64,000 bases of DNA from Moraxella osloensis (GTDB lineage Bacteria > Pseudomonadota > Gammaproteobacteria > Pseudomonadales > Moraxellaceae). The position numbers were made by a program, and so were the translations under genes. This document shows, in pieces, positions 50,207 to 58,804 of the stretch. Under the pieces are notes generated by a model that saw nothing but the letters and a program-made list of their open reading frames with translations, had not been told where the DNA came from and made no database searches. The first letter of the stretch is position 1. Every line of letters begins with the position of its first letter. Where the stretch lies: assembly GCF_009867135.1 (NCBI RefSeq), contig NZ_CP047226.1, positions 1,736,001 to 1,800,000 of the forward strand, given 5' to 3'.

Positions 50207-52384
50207 TTAATTTAATTGGGACAAAAGTTGCTCAAAATCAGCGCGTTTGACCTCACCGTTTTGTCTCGCTACCAGTTGACCGTTTTGGTAATACAACAGC
50301 ACAGGCGGACCGAACACGGCTAATTTTTTATAGATTGCTTGGCTATCCGGCGTATTGTCAGTCACATCGAGTTTGACAACCTGCCAGCTGGCTAAACGTT
50401 GCGGCGGGTTGGCAAAAAGTGTTTTATCCATGATACGACATTCAATGCACCACTCTGCAGTCACATCGACGACTAGCTTTGGATATTGCGTAAGCAAGGG
50501 TTCAAGCTGTGAAAGTTTGGTGATTGTCATCGTATGGGTGGTCTTTGTTGCCGTGAATGCCGATTGCGCTGAGGTATTCACAAGCTTGTTAAGCGGCTGC
50601 CAACTATCTTGACTACCTGAGGCAGTGCCTATCACCAGACACGCTGACCAAATGCCTGCTAGCAATGCTAGTGCTTGAGTGAGTAGTTGACCTTTTTTGC
50701 CATGCCAGCGCCACAGCCATAAGCCAATCACAGCAAACCACAGCGCCCATAGCATCAGCATCCAGCTTGATAGCCATATACGCTCTATCATCAATAAAGC
50801 GACGCCAAATAACAATAAACCAAAGCTGGTTTTGACCCAGTTCATCCACTCACCTGCTTTTGGCATAAAATTACCTTGAGTGGCGCCCAGTAAAATGAGC
50901 GGCGTAGATAGTCCAAGCCCCAACAAAAACAATGCGGCAAAACCCATCACAGGATCACCCAGCGCTGCTACGCCTGCCAACGCGCCTGCAAGGGGTGCCG
51001 ACACACAAGGGGAGACAACCAGTGCAGAAAACAAGCCCGTCAAATAACTACCACTTAAGGTACCGAGCCGATTTTCCCCAATTTGGCTGATTTTTTGGAA
51101 CTTAACACGCAGCGCATGCGGCAGTTGCCAGCGAATGACATCCAACATGTACAGTCCAAGCACGATAAATAACCCTGCAAAAATTAGCAAAATAACAGGG
51201 TTTTGTAGCCAGTTTAATATACCCAAAGATTGCCCAAATAACGCAATCACTGCGCCCAAAATGCCATAACTGGTGGCAACACCCAAACCATAACTGCCCG
51301 TGAGTAATAACCCTTTTTTGGCAGATGGACGATGTTGACGGGCAACGATATTGGCTACAATCGGCAGCATGGGTAGCACACAAGGGGTAAAAGCTAACCC
51401 CAATCCCGCTAAAAACAACAGCAATAACGCAACACCGCTATGCTTGGTCAATCCAAAAATATCTTGATTGCTAGCGCTAGCTGTCAAACTCGTTGCCGCC
51501 GCCGATGCAGCCGCGGGTTTAGTCATGACAGTTGTTTGGACAGGTTGAGACGATGCCATAGATACGACAGGGGCGGATGCCGTTAACTGCGCTGCAGTTA
51601 AGACATCGGTCACTGGGGTCAATGCGACTTGCTGCCCCGCTGCGGCTGTACTGCCACCGGAAATCGCTGGTTTGGCAGACGGTGGGCTAGTTGCCTCATC
51701 GACGGTTTTAGCAGGGGTCAAGCTAGCAGATTGCTGAGTCGTTGTCGGGGCGGCATCGCTGGTCGTCGCCACAGTATTGGTGACTTTTGCTTGGGCGGTT
51801 TTTGACGTCATTGCGTCTGATTTTTTTGCGGCATTTTTGGTGGAAGCGGCCAATTGGGTGATGACAAATTTGGTCTTTTCAGGGGGATAGCAAAGTCCTA
51901 CTTTGGCACAGCCCTGCCATTTGACCGTAGCAGGTTGCGAGGTGATTGTCTTATCCGCGCTCAAGGTGGTTGTGGCAGTAAAGGGTTGTTCAAATACAGG
52001 CACCCGACCAAAATCAGGGTCATCTACATAGGTCGGTGCTGCACTAAATTGTAGCGGCGTCGCTGTTACCCCATCAGGCAATTGTAAGGTTAATTTATCC
52101 CGATACGCATAATAGCCTGCCTTGACATCCACATGAATGGTCACTACTTGCCCTTTTTGCTCAGTATAGACTTTAAAAGCCTCATGCACCGGTAGCGGCT
52201 TGTCTTTGGCGGTCAAGCTGGGATTGTCATTACCGCCAAAAACCTCGCTTAAACTAATCGCTTGGGCGCTTGGCATAGTGAGGCTAGTGACAGCCAGTAG
52301 CGTGCCAAGTAGAGAGACATGACGACTCACGGTTCGAAAACAACACAATGGCGTAGGCATAGGGGATATATTTTTCAAAGACAA
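50207..52384 (-). CDS. dsbD: thiol:disulfide interchange protein DsbD
   Basis: Carries electrons from cytoplasmic thioredoxin across the inner membrane to periplasmic reductases such as DsbC and cytochrome c assembly proteins. After a signal peptide ending near AQA, the N-terminal domain has CAKVGLCYPP. A long T/A/S/P-rich linker (about residues 185-305) is longer than in E. coli. The membrane part has CVLPMLPIV and a second conserved Cys (VVSPCVSAPLAG). The thioredoxin-like C-terminal domain has WCIECR (Cys646 and Cys649) instead of WCVAC/WCVSC. Total 725 residues, longer than the E. coli protein because of the linker. Confidence 0.92.
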   Translation of the reverse strand: MSLKNISPMPTPLCCFRTVSRHVSLLGTLLAVTSLTMPSAQAISLSEVFGGNDNPSLTAKDKPLPVHEAFKVYTEQKGQVVTIHVDVKAGYYAYRDKLTLQLPDGVTATPLQFSAAPTYVDDPDFGRVPVFEQPFTATTTLSADKTITSQPATVKWQGCAKVGLCYPPEKTKFVITQLAASTKNAAKKSDAMTSKTAQAKVTNTVATTSDAAPTTTQQSASLTPAKTVDEATSPPSAKPAISGGSTAAAGQQVALTPVTDVLTAAQLTASAPVVSMASSQPVQTTVMTKPAAASAAATSLTASASNQDIFGLTKHSGVALLLLFLAGLGLAFTPCVLPMLPIVANIVARQHRPSAKKGLLLTGSYGLGVATSYGILGAVIALFGQSLGILNWLQNPVILLIFAGLFIVLGLYMLDVIRWQLPHALRVKFQKISQIGENRLGTLSGSYLTGLFSALVVSPCVSAPLAGALAGVAALGDPVMGFAALFLLGLGLSTPLILLGATQGNFMPKAGEWMNWVKTSFGLLLFGVALLMIERIWLSSWMLMLWALWFAVIGLWLWRWHGKKGQLLTQALALLAGIWSACLVIGTASGSQDSWQPLNKLVNTSAQSAFTATKTTHTMTITKLSQLEPLLTQYPKLVVDVTAEWCIECRIMDKTLFANPPQRLASWQVVKLDVTDNTPDSQAIYKKLAVFGPPVLLYYQNGQLVARQNGEVKRADFEQLLSQLN

Positions 52385-52389
52385 CTTCT

Positions 52390-52446
52390 CATACGTTTTA
52401 AATTCACAGGTTTTAAATTTATACGTTTTAAATTTATACGTTTTAA
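52390..52446. repeat. tandem TTTTAAA repeats upstream of dsbD
   Basis: Four imperfect copies of a 14-16 base unit with core ACGTTTTAAATTTAT immediately upstream of the dsbD start. They may be slippage products and could carry -10-like sequences. Confidence 0.6.
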
Positions 52447-52510
52447 GCCACGTAATTATACTATGACGGCTAATTTTAGCTAATCCCTGTCCAAAAACCT
52501 AGCAAAAAAA

Positions 52511-52531
52511 ATCAGAGTGCGTGACTCTGAT
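52511..52531 (-). terminator. terminator of the gspFG unit
   Basis: ATCAGAGT and ACTCTGAT form a perfect 8-base-pair stem with a five-base loop, followed on the minus strand by eight T. It lies about 28 bases past the gspG stop. Confidence 0.8.
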
Positions 52532-52558
52532 TTCGTTAACCCAGTGAAAACACCAAAC

Positions 52559-53008
52559 TTATAACTTAGCAAAAATGTCTGCGTCTTGACCTTCGCCGCC
52601 TTCTTTGCCATCAGCCCCCAGTGAGAACAAATCATAGGTTCTGCCTTCTGTACCTGGGATAACGTATTGTAGCTCATTATCCCAGCCATCTTTAGGAAAA
52701 CCGCCTTTAATATACCCGCCCTCTGGCCAGTTTTTGGCGCCTTGTGGTGGCTTATTTAAGGCTTCCAATCCTTCTTGGGTAGTGGGATAGCGACCATTGT
52801 CCACTTTAAACATATCAATGGCATTTGAGGTGGTCGATAATGCCGTTTCGGTGGTTTTGACGCGGGCTTTGTCACTTTGACCCACCACTTTGGGCACCAC
52901 AAGACCTGCCAAAATTGCCAAAATGACAATCACCACCATGACTTCAATTAAAGTAAAACCCGATTGACGATTTTTTGATACATGAGCACAACACATACGA
53001 ATTTCCAT
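52559..53008 (-). CDS. gspG: type II secretion major pseudopilin GspG
   Basis: Major pseudopilin of the type II secretion system. The prepilin signal is RQSG before FTLIEVMVVIVILAILAGLV with Glu5. GspG-typical segments follow: NGRYPTTQEGLEAL, GGYIKGGFPKDGWDNELQYV and the calcium-site end LGADGKEGGEGQDADI. Several in-frame starts are possible; the annotated 149 residues include a slightly long leader, and MCCAHVSKN would be a shorter one. It follows gspF, which is broken by an insertion, so the secretion system may no longer work. Confidence 0.93.
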   Translation of the reverse strand: MEIRMCCAHVSKNRQSGFTLIEVMVVIVILAILAGLVVPKVVGQSDKARVKTTETALSTTSNAIDMFKVDNGRYPTTQEGLEALNKPPQGAKNWPEGGYIKGGFPKDGWDNELQYVIPGTEGRTYDLFSLGADGKEGGEGQDADIFAKL

Positions 53009-54096
53009 TTTTTAGATTTTTAGCGCTTTTTGATAAGGTGTTAGGATTTTACACGGCTTTTTTGACAATTTGCATACCGATTTGGTTAATTTTGTCGGAT
53101 TATTTAGCCATTAATTATTTGGCTGTTTGAGGGTTTAGCCTGCCAAATCATTCATATTAATAATCGGTAGCATTACTGCCATCACAATGGTCATGACAAT
53201 CACCCCCATCAGCACCAACATCAGCGGCTCAAGTAGTGACAATAGCGTGCTAATCATATTGGTGGCTTCATTTTGCTGCATCGCTGCTGCACGCGTCAGC
53301 ATGTCATCAAGCTCGCCTGAGTTCTCACCACTTTTAATCATCTGTACCATCATCGGCGGAAAATAATTACTGCGCTCAAGCTGGCTTGATAGGCTTGCGC
53401 CTTCGGTGACTTTTTCTGTGGCGCGCGCGATGGTATGTTTGATATGGGTATTGGTGGTGACTGCCGCGCCGATGGCTAGTGCTTCCACCAACGGTACCCC
53501 TGAACGTACCAAAATCGCTAAGGTACTGGCAAACCGTGAGGCGTTCAGATTTCGCGATAATCTGCCAAACACCGGCAAGCGCAAGACAACTTGGTCAAAA
53601 GTGGCTTTACCTGCCGCCGTTTTAATAAACTTCACAAATAAAAAAACCCCACCGATTAGCCCGCCTAATATCAGCCACCACCATTGGGTTAAGAGATTAG
53701 ACATTACCAACACCACTTGGGTAATCCATGGCAGCGCTTGCTCGGATTGTTCAAACACTTTGACAATTTTTGGCACGACAAAGCTCATCAAGCCCACCAC
53801 CACTGCCACCGCCATCATCAGTAGGATGATCGGATACACCATCGCGCCTTGTACCTTTTTTTGCATGGCAAAACGATTTTCGGTGTAATCAGCTAACTGG
53901 TTTAAAATCAAATCCAAATGCCCTGAGCGCTCACCTGCGGCAATGGTGGCAATATAAATCGCTGGAAAATTACCAGAGTCTTGTAGCGCGCTCGCTAGGC
54001 TATAGCCTTCCAATACTTTGGCACGCACGCCATGCATCAACGCTTTGACATGCGGTTTTTCGCTTTGTTTGGCAATCGCTTGCAACGCTTGTTCTA

Positions 54097-55074
54097 TAGT
54101 TAAAACTGTAATATAATAATCATTTTAAACCAATACCACCATGCCCAAAATATACAACCAAGACTTACGAGACAGAGCCGTCAACCACTGGCAAAAGACA
54201 GGCAACAAAAGCAAAACAGCCAGGCTATTTGAAATCAACCGCAACACCCTTGATGACTGGATAAAGCTCTATCAAGAACAAGGGAATACCAAGCCAAAAC
54301 CCTTTGCACCTGTTGGCGTAAAACACATTATCACTGACCTCGTCGCCTTTGAGGACTACGTTAACGCTCAGGAATTCGACACCGCAAAACAGCTTAGAGA
54401 ACAATACTTAAAAGACCATCCTGATATCAATATTTCCTATAACGCCTTTTTACAAACCTTACGTCGAATCAAATGGAGTTTTAAAAAAAGACCCCGCTCT
54501 TTAAGCAAGCCGACTCACTAAAGCAAATTGGCTTTAAATTAATGCTAGGCTTACTGCTATTAACCTTGAGCCTTACCGCTGACAACATCCTATTTATGGA
54601 TGAAACAGGATTTTATCAAAGGCAATATTACACCCGCAGTTGGTCGCCTATTGGCAAGCCTTGTTATGCCAAAATCGATGCCAATAAGGGTAAACGCTTA
54701 AACTTAATGGGAGCCATGCGATTAAATGACTTTAAACTCATCGCACCTGTTACCTTTGAAGGTGGTTGTAACCGTGTGATAGTTGAAAACTGGCTACACA
54801 CGTTGGGGCAATCTTTGCCAAAAGATGATAAGGGCAATTATCCAAAACGTGTATTGGTGTTGGATAATGCCAGATTTCATCATGGTGGCGATTTAAAGAA
54901 AATTGCGGAACTTTATAATATTGAACTGACGTACTTACCGCCTTACTCACCTGAACTTAATCCGATTGAGCAGTTGTGGGCAGTCATCAAGCAAAAGGTT
55001 CGTTTAACGCTAAGCAAGTTTGATACGCTTAAGGATTGTGTTGAAAGTTGCCTGGTATAATTCGGTTTTGACTA
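54097..55074 (+). mobile_element. IS630-family insertion sequence
   Basis: A 978-base element flanked by a TA duplication (54095-54096 and 55075-55076), the IS630/Tc1 target. Terminal inverted repeats TAGTTAAAACTG and the complement of CGGTTTTGACTA match at most positions and continue imperfectly for about 24 bases. It contains a two-frame transposase gene. Orientation is opposite to the interrupted gspF. Confidence 0.92.
54141..55060 (+). CDS. IS630-family transposase, two frames joined by -1 frameshift
   Basis: Frame 1 (54141-54521) is the helix-turn-helix part, starting MPKIYNQDLRDRAVNHW. Frame 2 (to 55060) is the DDE catalytic part with the triad in LFMDETGFY, VLDNARFHHG and NPIEQLW. Frame 2 lies in the -1 frame and overlaps frame 1 from 54485, so its apparent ATG at 54542 is probably not the start. 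The seven-A run at 54483-54489 is the likely slip site, giving a fusion of about 306 residues. This is common in IS630-type elements. Both halves look intact, so the element may be active. Confidence 0.88.
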
Positions 55075-55347
55075 TATCGGTATCGACGCTGCCAACAACA
55101 CCGACAATTGGCGGGTGATTAATGCCAAATCATACGCACCCACCCCTTTTTGCCACAATCGGTTGCGACTGACATCGGTTTTTTGTACAGGTGAGACTTC
55201 GACAGGCAGTAAATTTTTATCGCGCAGTTGTTGGCGGATTAGCCTAGCAGAATCGGCTTCAAGAATACCTTGGTGTGACTTGCCTTGGGTATCCATGGCT
55301 TTGTACTGAAATGCGGGCATGTGAGTTCCCAACGGGTAAGATTAGCG

Positions 55348-56244
55348 TTATTTTAAAGGCTTAATAGGCTGAAATAAAGACTCGTTTTCATTGCAATCAT
55401 ATTGTACCAATACCGATAGCTCATCGCGCAAGTCTTGTTTGTTAAAGCTATTGACCTCAGTAATCAGCATTTTCTCGATTCGTTTGTCAACGGCGTATTC
55501 ACTGATTTGCGCACAATAGATGGCTAATTGATACACTTGCGCTTTGAGCGACTCATCGAGTGATTGCAATAGTCTCACCAATTCTGCCACATTGATGACT
55601 TGGTAAGGGTAATTGGGAATCGCCGCCTCTTTTAATGGGGTGACTGAATAGTTGACACCGAGATGGGCAAAATAATAACAACTAAATAAATAACCTAAAA
55701 TATGCCCGACAAAATAACCCCGGTCATTGTGATAGCATGCCACCCCCAAAAACTCAATCACGGTCGCCGCCAAACTATGCTCAAGACCACGGAAATCAGC
55801 GGATGATGGCATCAAGCCTACGGTTGGCAGGTTCATTAAATTTTTGTTTTGGCTGACAATCTGCCAACCAATCGGTCGCTGCGGCGGTAAATGATGGCTA
55901 ATGGACATCACCAAATCATCAACGATATGTAAATTATTGAATAAATGCTGCAGTTGCATCAGCCCAACATTATCGCGCATGTTCAAATATTTGGCGACTT
56001 GCAGTTTTTTAGTTTCAATAAACTGGGATTTTTTACTGGAGATATAAAATAACAGCTGGTGGGGTTGGGAGTGCTCAAAATACTGAGTTACCGCGTTTTC
56101 TTGGGCATGAAACACGGCGGTGTATTGACTGGTAACATCCATTGGATTAACACTACGATGGTCCATCGCAGGGTGTTCTGGATTGGGCTTGATGTGCAAG
56201 CCATGTGCTTCGACAGGTTGACCTTTGGTAGTTGAAGTTTCCAT
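55348..56244 (-). CDS. protein of unknown function
   Basis: A 298-residue protein I do not recognise. It is hydrophilic at both ends, with a mixed helical middle part. No signal peptide or clear membrane segment is seen, although residues about 180-205 (GYFVGHILGYLFSCYYFAHLG) are hydrophobic and aromatic. Cysteines are few. The gene is transcribed in the same direction as gspF, just upstream of it, but separated by a short gap. Codon use looks like the surrounding genome, so it is probably a native gene restricted to relatives. Function cannot be inferred. Confidence 0.6.
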   Translation of the reverse strand: METSTTKGQPVEAHGLHIKPNPEHPAMDHRSVNPMDVTSQYTAVFHAQENAVTQYFEHSQPHQLLFYISSKKSQFIETKKLQVAKYLNMRDNVGLMQLQHLFNNLHIVDDLVMSISHHLPPQRPIGWQIVSQNKNLMNLPTVGLMPSSADFRGLEHSLAATVIEFLGVACYHNDRGYFVGHILGYLFSCYYFAHLGVNYSVTPLKEAAIPNYPYQVINVAELVRLLQSLDESLKAQVYQLAIYCAQISEYAVDKRIEKMLITEVNSFNKQDLRDELSVLVQYDCNENESLFQPIKPLK

Positions 56245-56402
56245 GTTGGCAATCGCAGCTGATAAAATATGGGACAGTGCTTGTCACTATATCATACCCC
56301 TATCGACATAACCTAACAGATATTGCTATGAAAATAGACTGGTCATTCTTGGTTGCGATAAAATTCGTCATAAGACATAAAGCTTGCTATAAAAGTGGCG
56401 AT

Positions 56403-56439
56403 AACCACAAAACCGCAGCAAACCTGCTTTTTTGTGGTT
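56403..56439 (-). terminator. hairpin after the AraC-type regulator gene
   Basis: AACCACAAAA pairs with TTTTGTGGTT, enclosing GCAG/CTGC. The T run lies inside the stem rather than after it, so its action as a terminator is uncertain. Confidence 0.5.
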
Positions 56440-56462
56440 AATCAGGGTTCTCGACTACCAAC

Positions 56463-57446
56463 TTATTGCTCGCTCAAGCTGTCAGCAAAATGCACACCCT
56501 CGGTTCGAAACGACTGGCGGTATTTTCTTGGTGACATTTTATAGACGCGTTTGAATGCTTGGCTAAAGGTACTATCGGAGGCATAACCCACTAACTCACT
56601 GATACGGCTGATGCTATTTTCTTGTAGCCGTAAATACCGCGCCGCAAGACGAAGTCGATAGTCGGTTAAATAAGTTAACGGCGGCACCCCCACCACTTCA
56701 CGAAAATGCTCAGCAAAACTACTGCGTGACATCCCGGCGACTTCAGCTAACTTATGAATGGTCCAATTGGTCTCGGGTCGATCATGCATGACTGCCAACG
56801 CTTTTGCAAGGTAAGGATCTTTCACCGCTTTTAGCCAATTATCCGTCGCTTCGGGCAAATCCTCAATATAGTTGCGTACACACTCAATCATCAAAATACT
56901 GGCGATACGATTGATAATGGTTATTTTGCCAAGTCGGTTCTGCTCAGACTCTAATGCCAAAAATTTGACACCCAAATCAAGCATAATCATTTTTTGCTCA
57001 TCGTTTGATTCGCTTTCTGGCAAAATTTTTGGTAAAGCGCTTAGTAACGGGCGCGTAATTTCTCGATCGTAATGGCACACAATCGCGACCATTTCAGTTG
57101 TTTGCGCTGGCTCATCACCTTTGCTATGAATGGCGGGTTTACCCAAGTGGATAGTTTCAACAGTCTGGTTGCTTAATAACGGGGCAATGTCAATTGATGG
57201 GATATCAGATTGCCCAACACCACAAATAAGGTGTTTTTTGCCGCCGGGCACCATGACCACATCGCGCGCGTGTGCGTTGCGATATACATCATCGACCTTA
57301 ATACTAATCCCACCTGTGGTAATCAAATAAAACACGATACAATCTTTTTTATCTAACTCAAACGACCACTCCCCAGTGGCGTGTATATAATGATACTGAG
57401 TTTGATACAAATGTATATCTTCAAGCAACATACTGAGTGCATCCAT
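56463..57446 (-). CDS. AraC family transcriptional regulator
   Basis: A 327-residue regulator. The N-terminal cupin-like domain (ECL-type: DCIVFYLITTGGISIKVD, then GGKKHLICG) probably senses a ligand. The C-terminal pair of helix-turn-helix motifs spans about residues 215-315, with KLAEVAGMSRSSFAEHFREV and ISRISELVGYASDSTFSQAF followed by the family end KRVYKMSPRKYRQ. This resembles the cupin_6 group whose members often control oxidoreductase genes. No target gene is adjacent in the same orientation, and no operator is evident. Confidence 0.88.
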   Translation of the reverse strand: MDALSMLLEDIHLYQTQYHYIHATGEWSFELDKKDCIVFYLITTGGISIKVDDVYRNAHARDVVMVPGGKKHLICGVGQSDIPSIDIAPLLSNQTVETIHLGKPAIHSKGDEPAQTTEMVAIVCHYDREITRPLLSALPKILPESESNDEQKMIMLDLGVKFLALESEQNRLGKITIINRIASILMIECVRNYIEDLPEATDNWLKAVKDPYLAKALAVMHDRPETNWTIHKLAEVAGMSRSSFAEHFREVVGVPPLTYLTDYRLRLAARYLRLQENSISRISELVGYASDSTFSQAFKRVYKMSPRKYRQSFRTEGVHFADSLSEQ

Positions 57447-57599
57447 TAATTTTTCCTAAGTTATTGGCACAGCAATTTAAAAAAATGCAACATAAACTAC
57501 AAACGAGCTAACTTACAAGCCAAACTTTAGTAATTGGACTTGAGATAAAAATTTAAAGACGTATAAATAAACCGTCATCCTCATTATCAGCAATCATAT

Positions 57600-57851
57600 C
57601 ATCTTTTACAGACGCTGCTGGTTAAGTTTGAGTCTGTAGGGCTATTAAAATCTAGTGTTAGCGCCCACAAAAATGCTTTATTTTTCAAAGATTTCAAAGG
57701 GAATCGCCTAATAGCTAATAATAGGTAGTGGACACTTGTTATGGGTTATACACTAGCGGTAGGATGTTTGGGTGTTTAAACAAATAAATAAGTGAATAAA
57801 TAGCTAAGCAGCTAAACCTAATTAGCCAAATCAGCCATTTGGCTTTTTTTT
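57600..57851 (+). ncRNA. candidate structured non-coding RNA upstream of the 5-FCL gene
   Basis: No reading frame fits, yet a strong + strand terminator ends here (AGCCAAAT/ATTTGGCT, 57824-57844, then eight T), only 18 bases before the next gene. Upstream are ACAGAC/GTCTGT (near 57610-57641), CTAGTGT paired with ACACTAG (about 57652 and 57749) and CCCA/TGGG inside it, giving a long imperfect rod. The position directly before a 5-FCL gene is where 6S RNA (ssrS) lies in many gammaproteobacteria. I did not find the conserved 6S sequence blocks, so 6S is a guess and the 5' end is unknown. Confidence 0.4.
57824..57851 (+). terminator. intrinsic terminator before the 5-FCL gene
   Basis: Perfect 8-base-pair stem AGCCAAAT/ATTTGGCT with a five-base loop, followed by eight T on the + strand. 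Confidence 0.85.
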
Positions 57852-57868
57852 GATTTTGATTTATTATC

Positions 57869-58546
57869 ATGATGTATTATGAATGGCTTAAATATAGTCC
57901 ATTACCAATCCATCATCGCTATGAATCTATGAATGCTCATCACTTGCGTAAACAGTTACGTCAACAACGTCTATGCTTATCCAAGCGCCACCGTAATCGT
58001 GCGGCTTATCAAGCACGACGAGGTTTAAACCGACTACAGCATCCTGCTTTAACTGGCAAAAATGTCAAAATCGGGATTTTTGCAGATGCCTTTGGGGAAA
58101 TGCCTACCCAACCGCTGATGGATTGGGCAAGACAGCGCGGCTATCGTATTTATTTACCTGTCGTCACTGGCAAACATCAGCCGCTTGTATTTATCGAGTT
58201 TACTCAAAAAACTTGGCGACAATCTCACCTACCCAAACACCCACTAGGTATGCGCCAACCTGAGAAAGGAAAAATGCTTAAAGCGTCTGAGCTTAATGTA
58301 TTATTTATGCCACTAGTGGCAGCGGATAAAATTGGCAATCGTATGGGTATGGGTGGCGGTTACTATGACCGCACCTTAGCCAAGGCTAAAAGCAAACCGC
58401 TTAAAATTGGCTGGGCTTATGATTTTCAATTGGTTGACAAACTTGACAGCAATCCTTGGGATATCAAGCTTGATGCCCTCATCACGCCTAGTAAACTATG
58501 GTTATTTAGACGCTATTTGGTGGAATCCTCCCATGCAAAAAAATGA
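57869..58546 (+). CDS. 5-formyltetrahydrofolate cyclo-ligase
   Basis: Converts 5-formyl-THF to 5,10-methenyl-THF with ATP, in folate one-carbon metabolism (YgfA/Fau/MTHFS family). LRKQLRQQRLCLS marks the N-terminal helix, KPLVFIEF-like and FMPLVAADKIGNRMGMGGGYYDRTL the ATP and folate sites, and LDALITPSKLW the usual end. The 225-residue frame from ATG 57869 has about 20 residues ahead of the family's normal N-terminus; ATG 57929 (MNAHHLRKQLR) is an equally good start. Neither has a clear ribosome-binding site. The next gene overlaps its end. Confidence 0.88.
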   Translation: MMYYEWLKYSPLPIHHRYESMNAHHLRKQLRQQRLCLSKRHRNRAAYQARRGLNRLQHPALTGKNVKIGIFADAFGEMPTQPLMDWARQRGYRIYLPVVTGKHQPLVFIEFTQKTWRQSHLPKHPLGMRQPEKGKMLKASELNVLFMPLVAADKIGNRMGMGGGYYDRTLAKAKSKPLKIGWAYDFQLVDKLDSNPWDIKLDALITPSKLWLFRRYLVESSHAKK

Positions 58547-58772
58547 CAACTCCCTGTTTCAATATGTGGTGATGACCTCACCTGCCATAACCGACAATGA
58601 CGCTGATATTGAGATTAATGCTAGCCAAGTCTATCAACCCTTATACCCATCAAGCGGTGAGTTAAGCGATGCAGAAATTGCCAGCGTGATGAATCCCGAC
58701 AGATTAACGCAACTTTTAACCCAAGCGGATGCCTTTACCCGAGTGAATTCTGAAGACTTGGACGATTTTTAG
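58533..58772 (+). CDS. small hypothetical protein overlapping the 5-FCL gene
   Basis: A 79-residue acidic protein starting MQKNDNSLF at ATG 58533, inside the last codons of the 5-FCL gene, and so likely coupled to it. Sequence features are a short hydrophilic N-terminus and a C-terminal helix with acidic end (NSEDLDDF). Longer readings from upstream would only overlap the 5-FCL gene. Family unknown; it may be conserved only in Moraxellaceae. The tnpB-less element follows 32 bases after its stop. Confidence 0.6.
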   Translation: MQKNDNSLFQYVVMTSPAITDNDADIEINASQVYQPLYPSSGELSDAEIASVMNPDRLTQLLTQADAFTRVNSEDLDDF

Positions 58773-58804
58773 GCAGTAATGAATCAATATTAGAGTGACT
58801 TTAT

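Larger units (their letters stand above)
53135..55320 (-). pseudogene. gspF: gspF gene split by an IS630-type element
   Basis: Inner membrane platform protein of type II secretion. The first 82 codons (55320-55075, MPAFQYKAMDTQG to ASIPI) and the rest (54096-53135, EQALQAIAKQSEKP to the end) are separated by the element 54097-55074. Removing it with one copy of the TA duplication joins them in frame as ASIPIEQALQAIA, giving about 400 residues, the usual GspF length. The C-terminal fragment holds both later GspF repeats and membrane helices. The 316-residue fragment could be made from an internal start but lacks the N-terminal domain. Confidence 0.92.

Noticed and set aside
54542..55060. Second transposase frame as an independent gene
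   Set aside because: It is open upstream of its ATG in the -1 frame and needs the first frame for DNA binding; frameshift fusion is more likely.
57739..57777. 12-codon frame starting ATGGGTTATACACTAGCG
   Set aside because: Too short, no ribosome-binding site, and it overlaps the paired CACTAG arm of the structured region.
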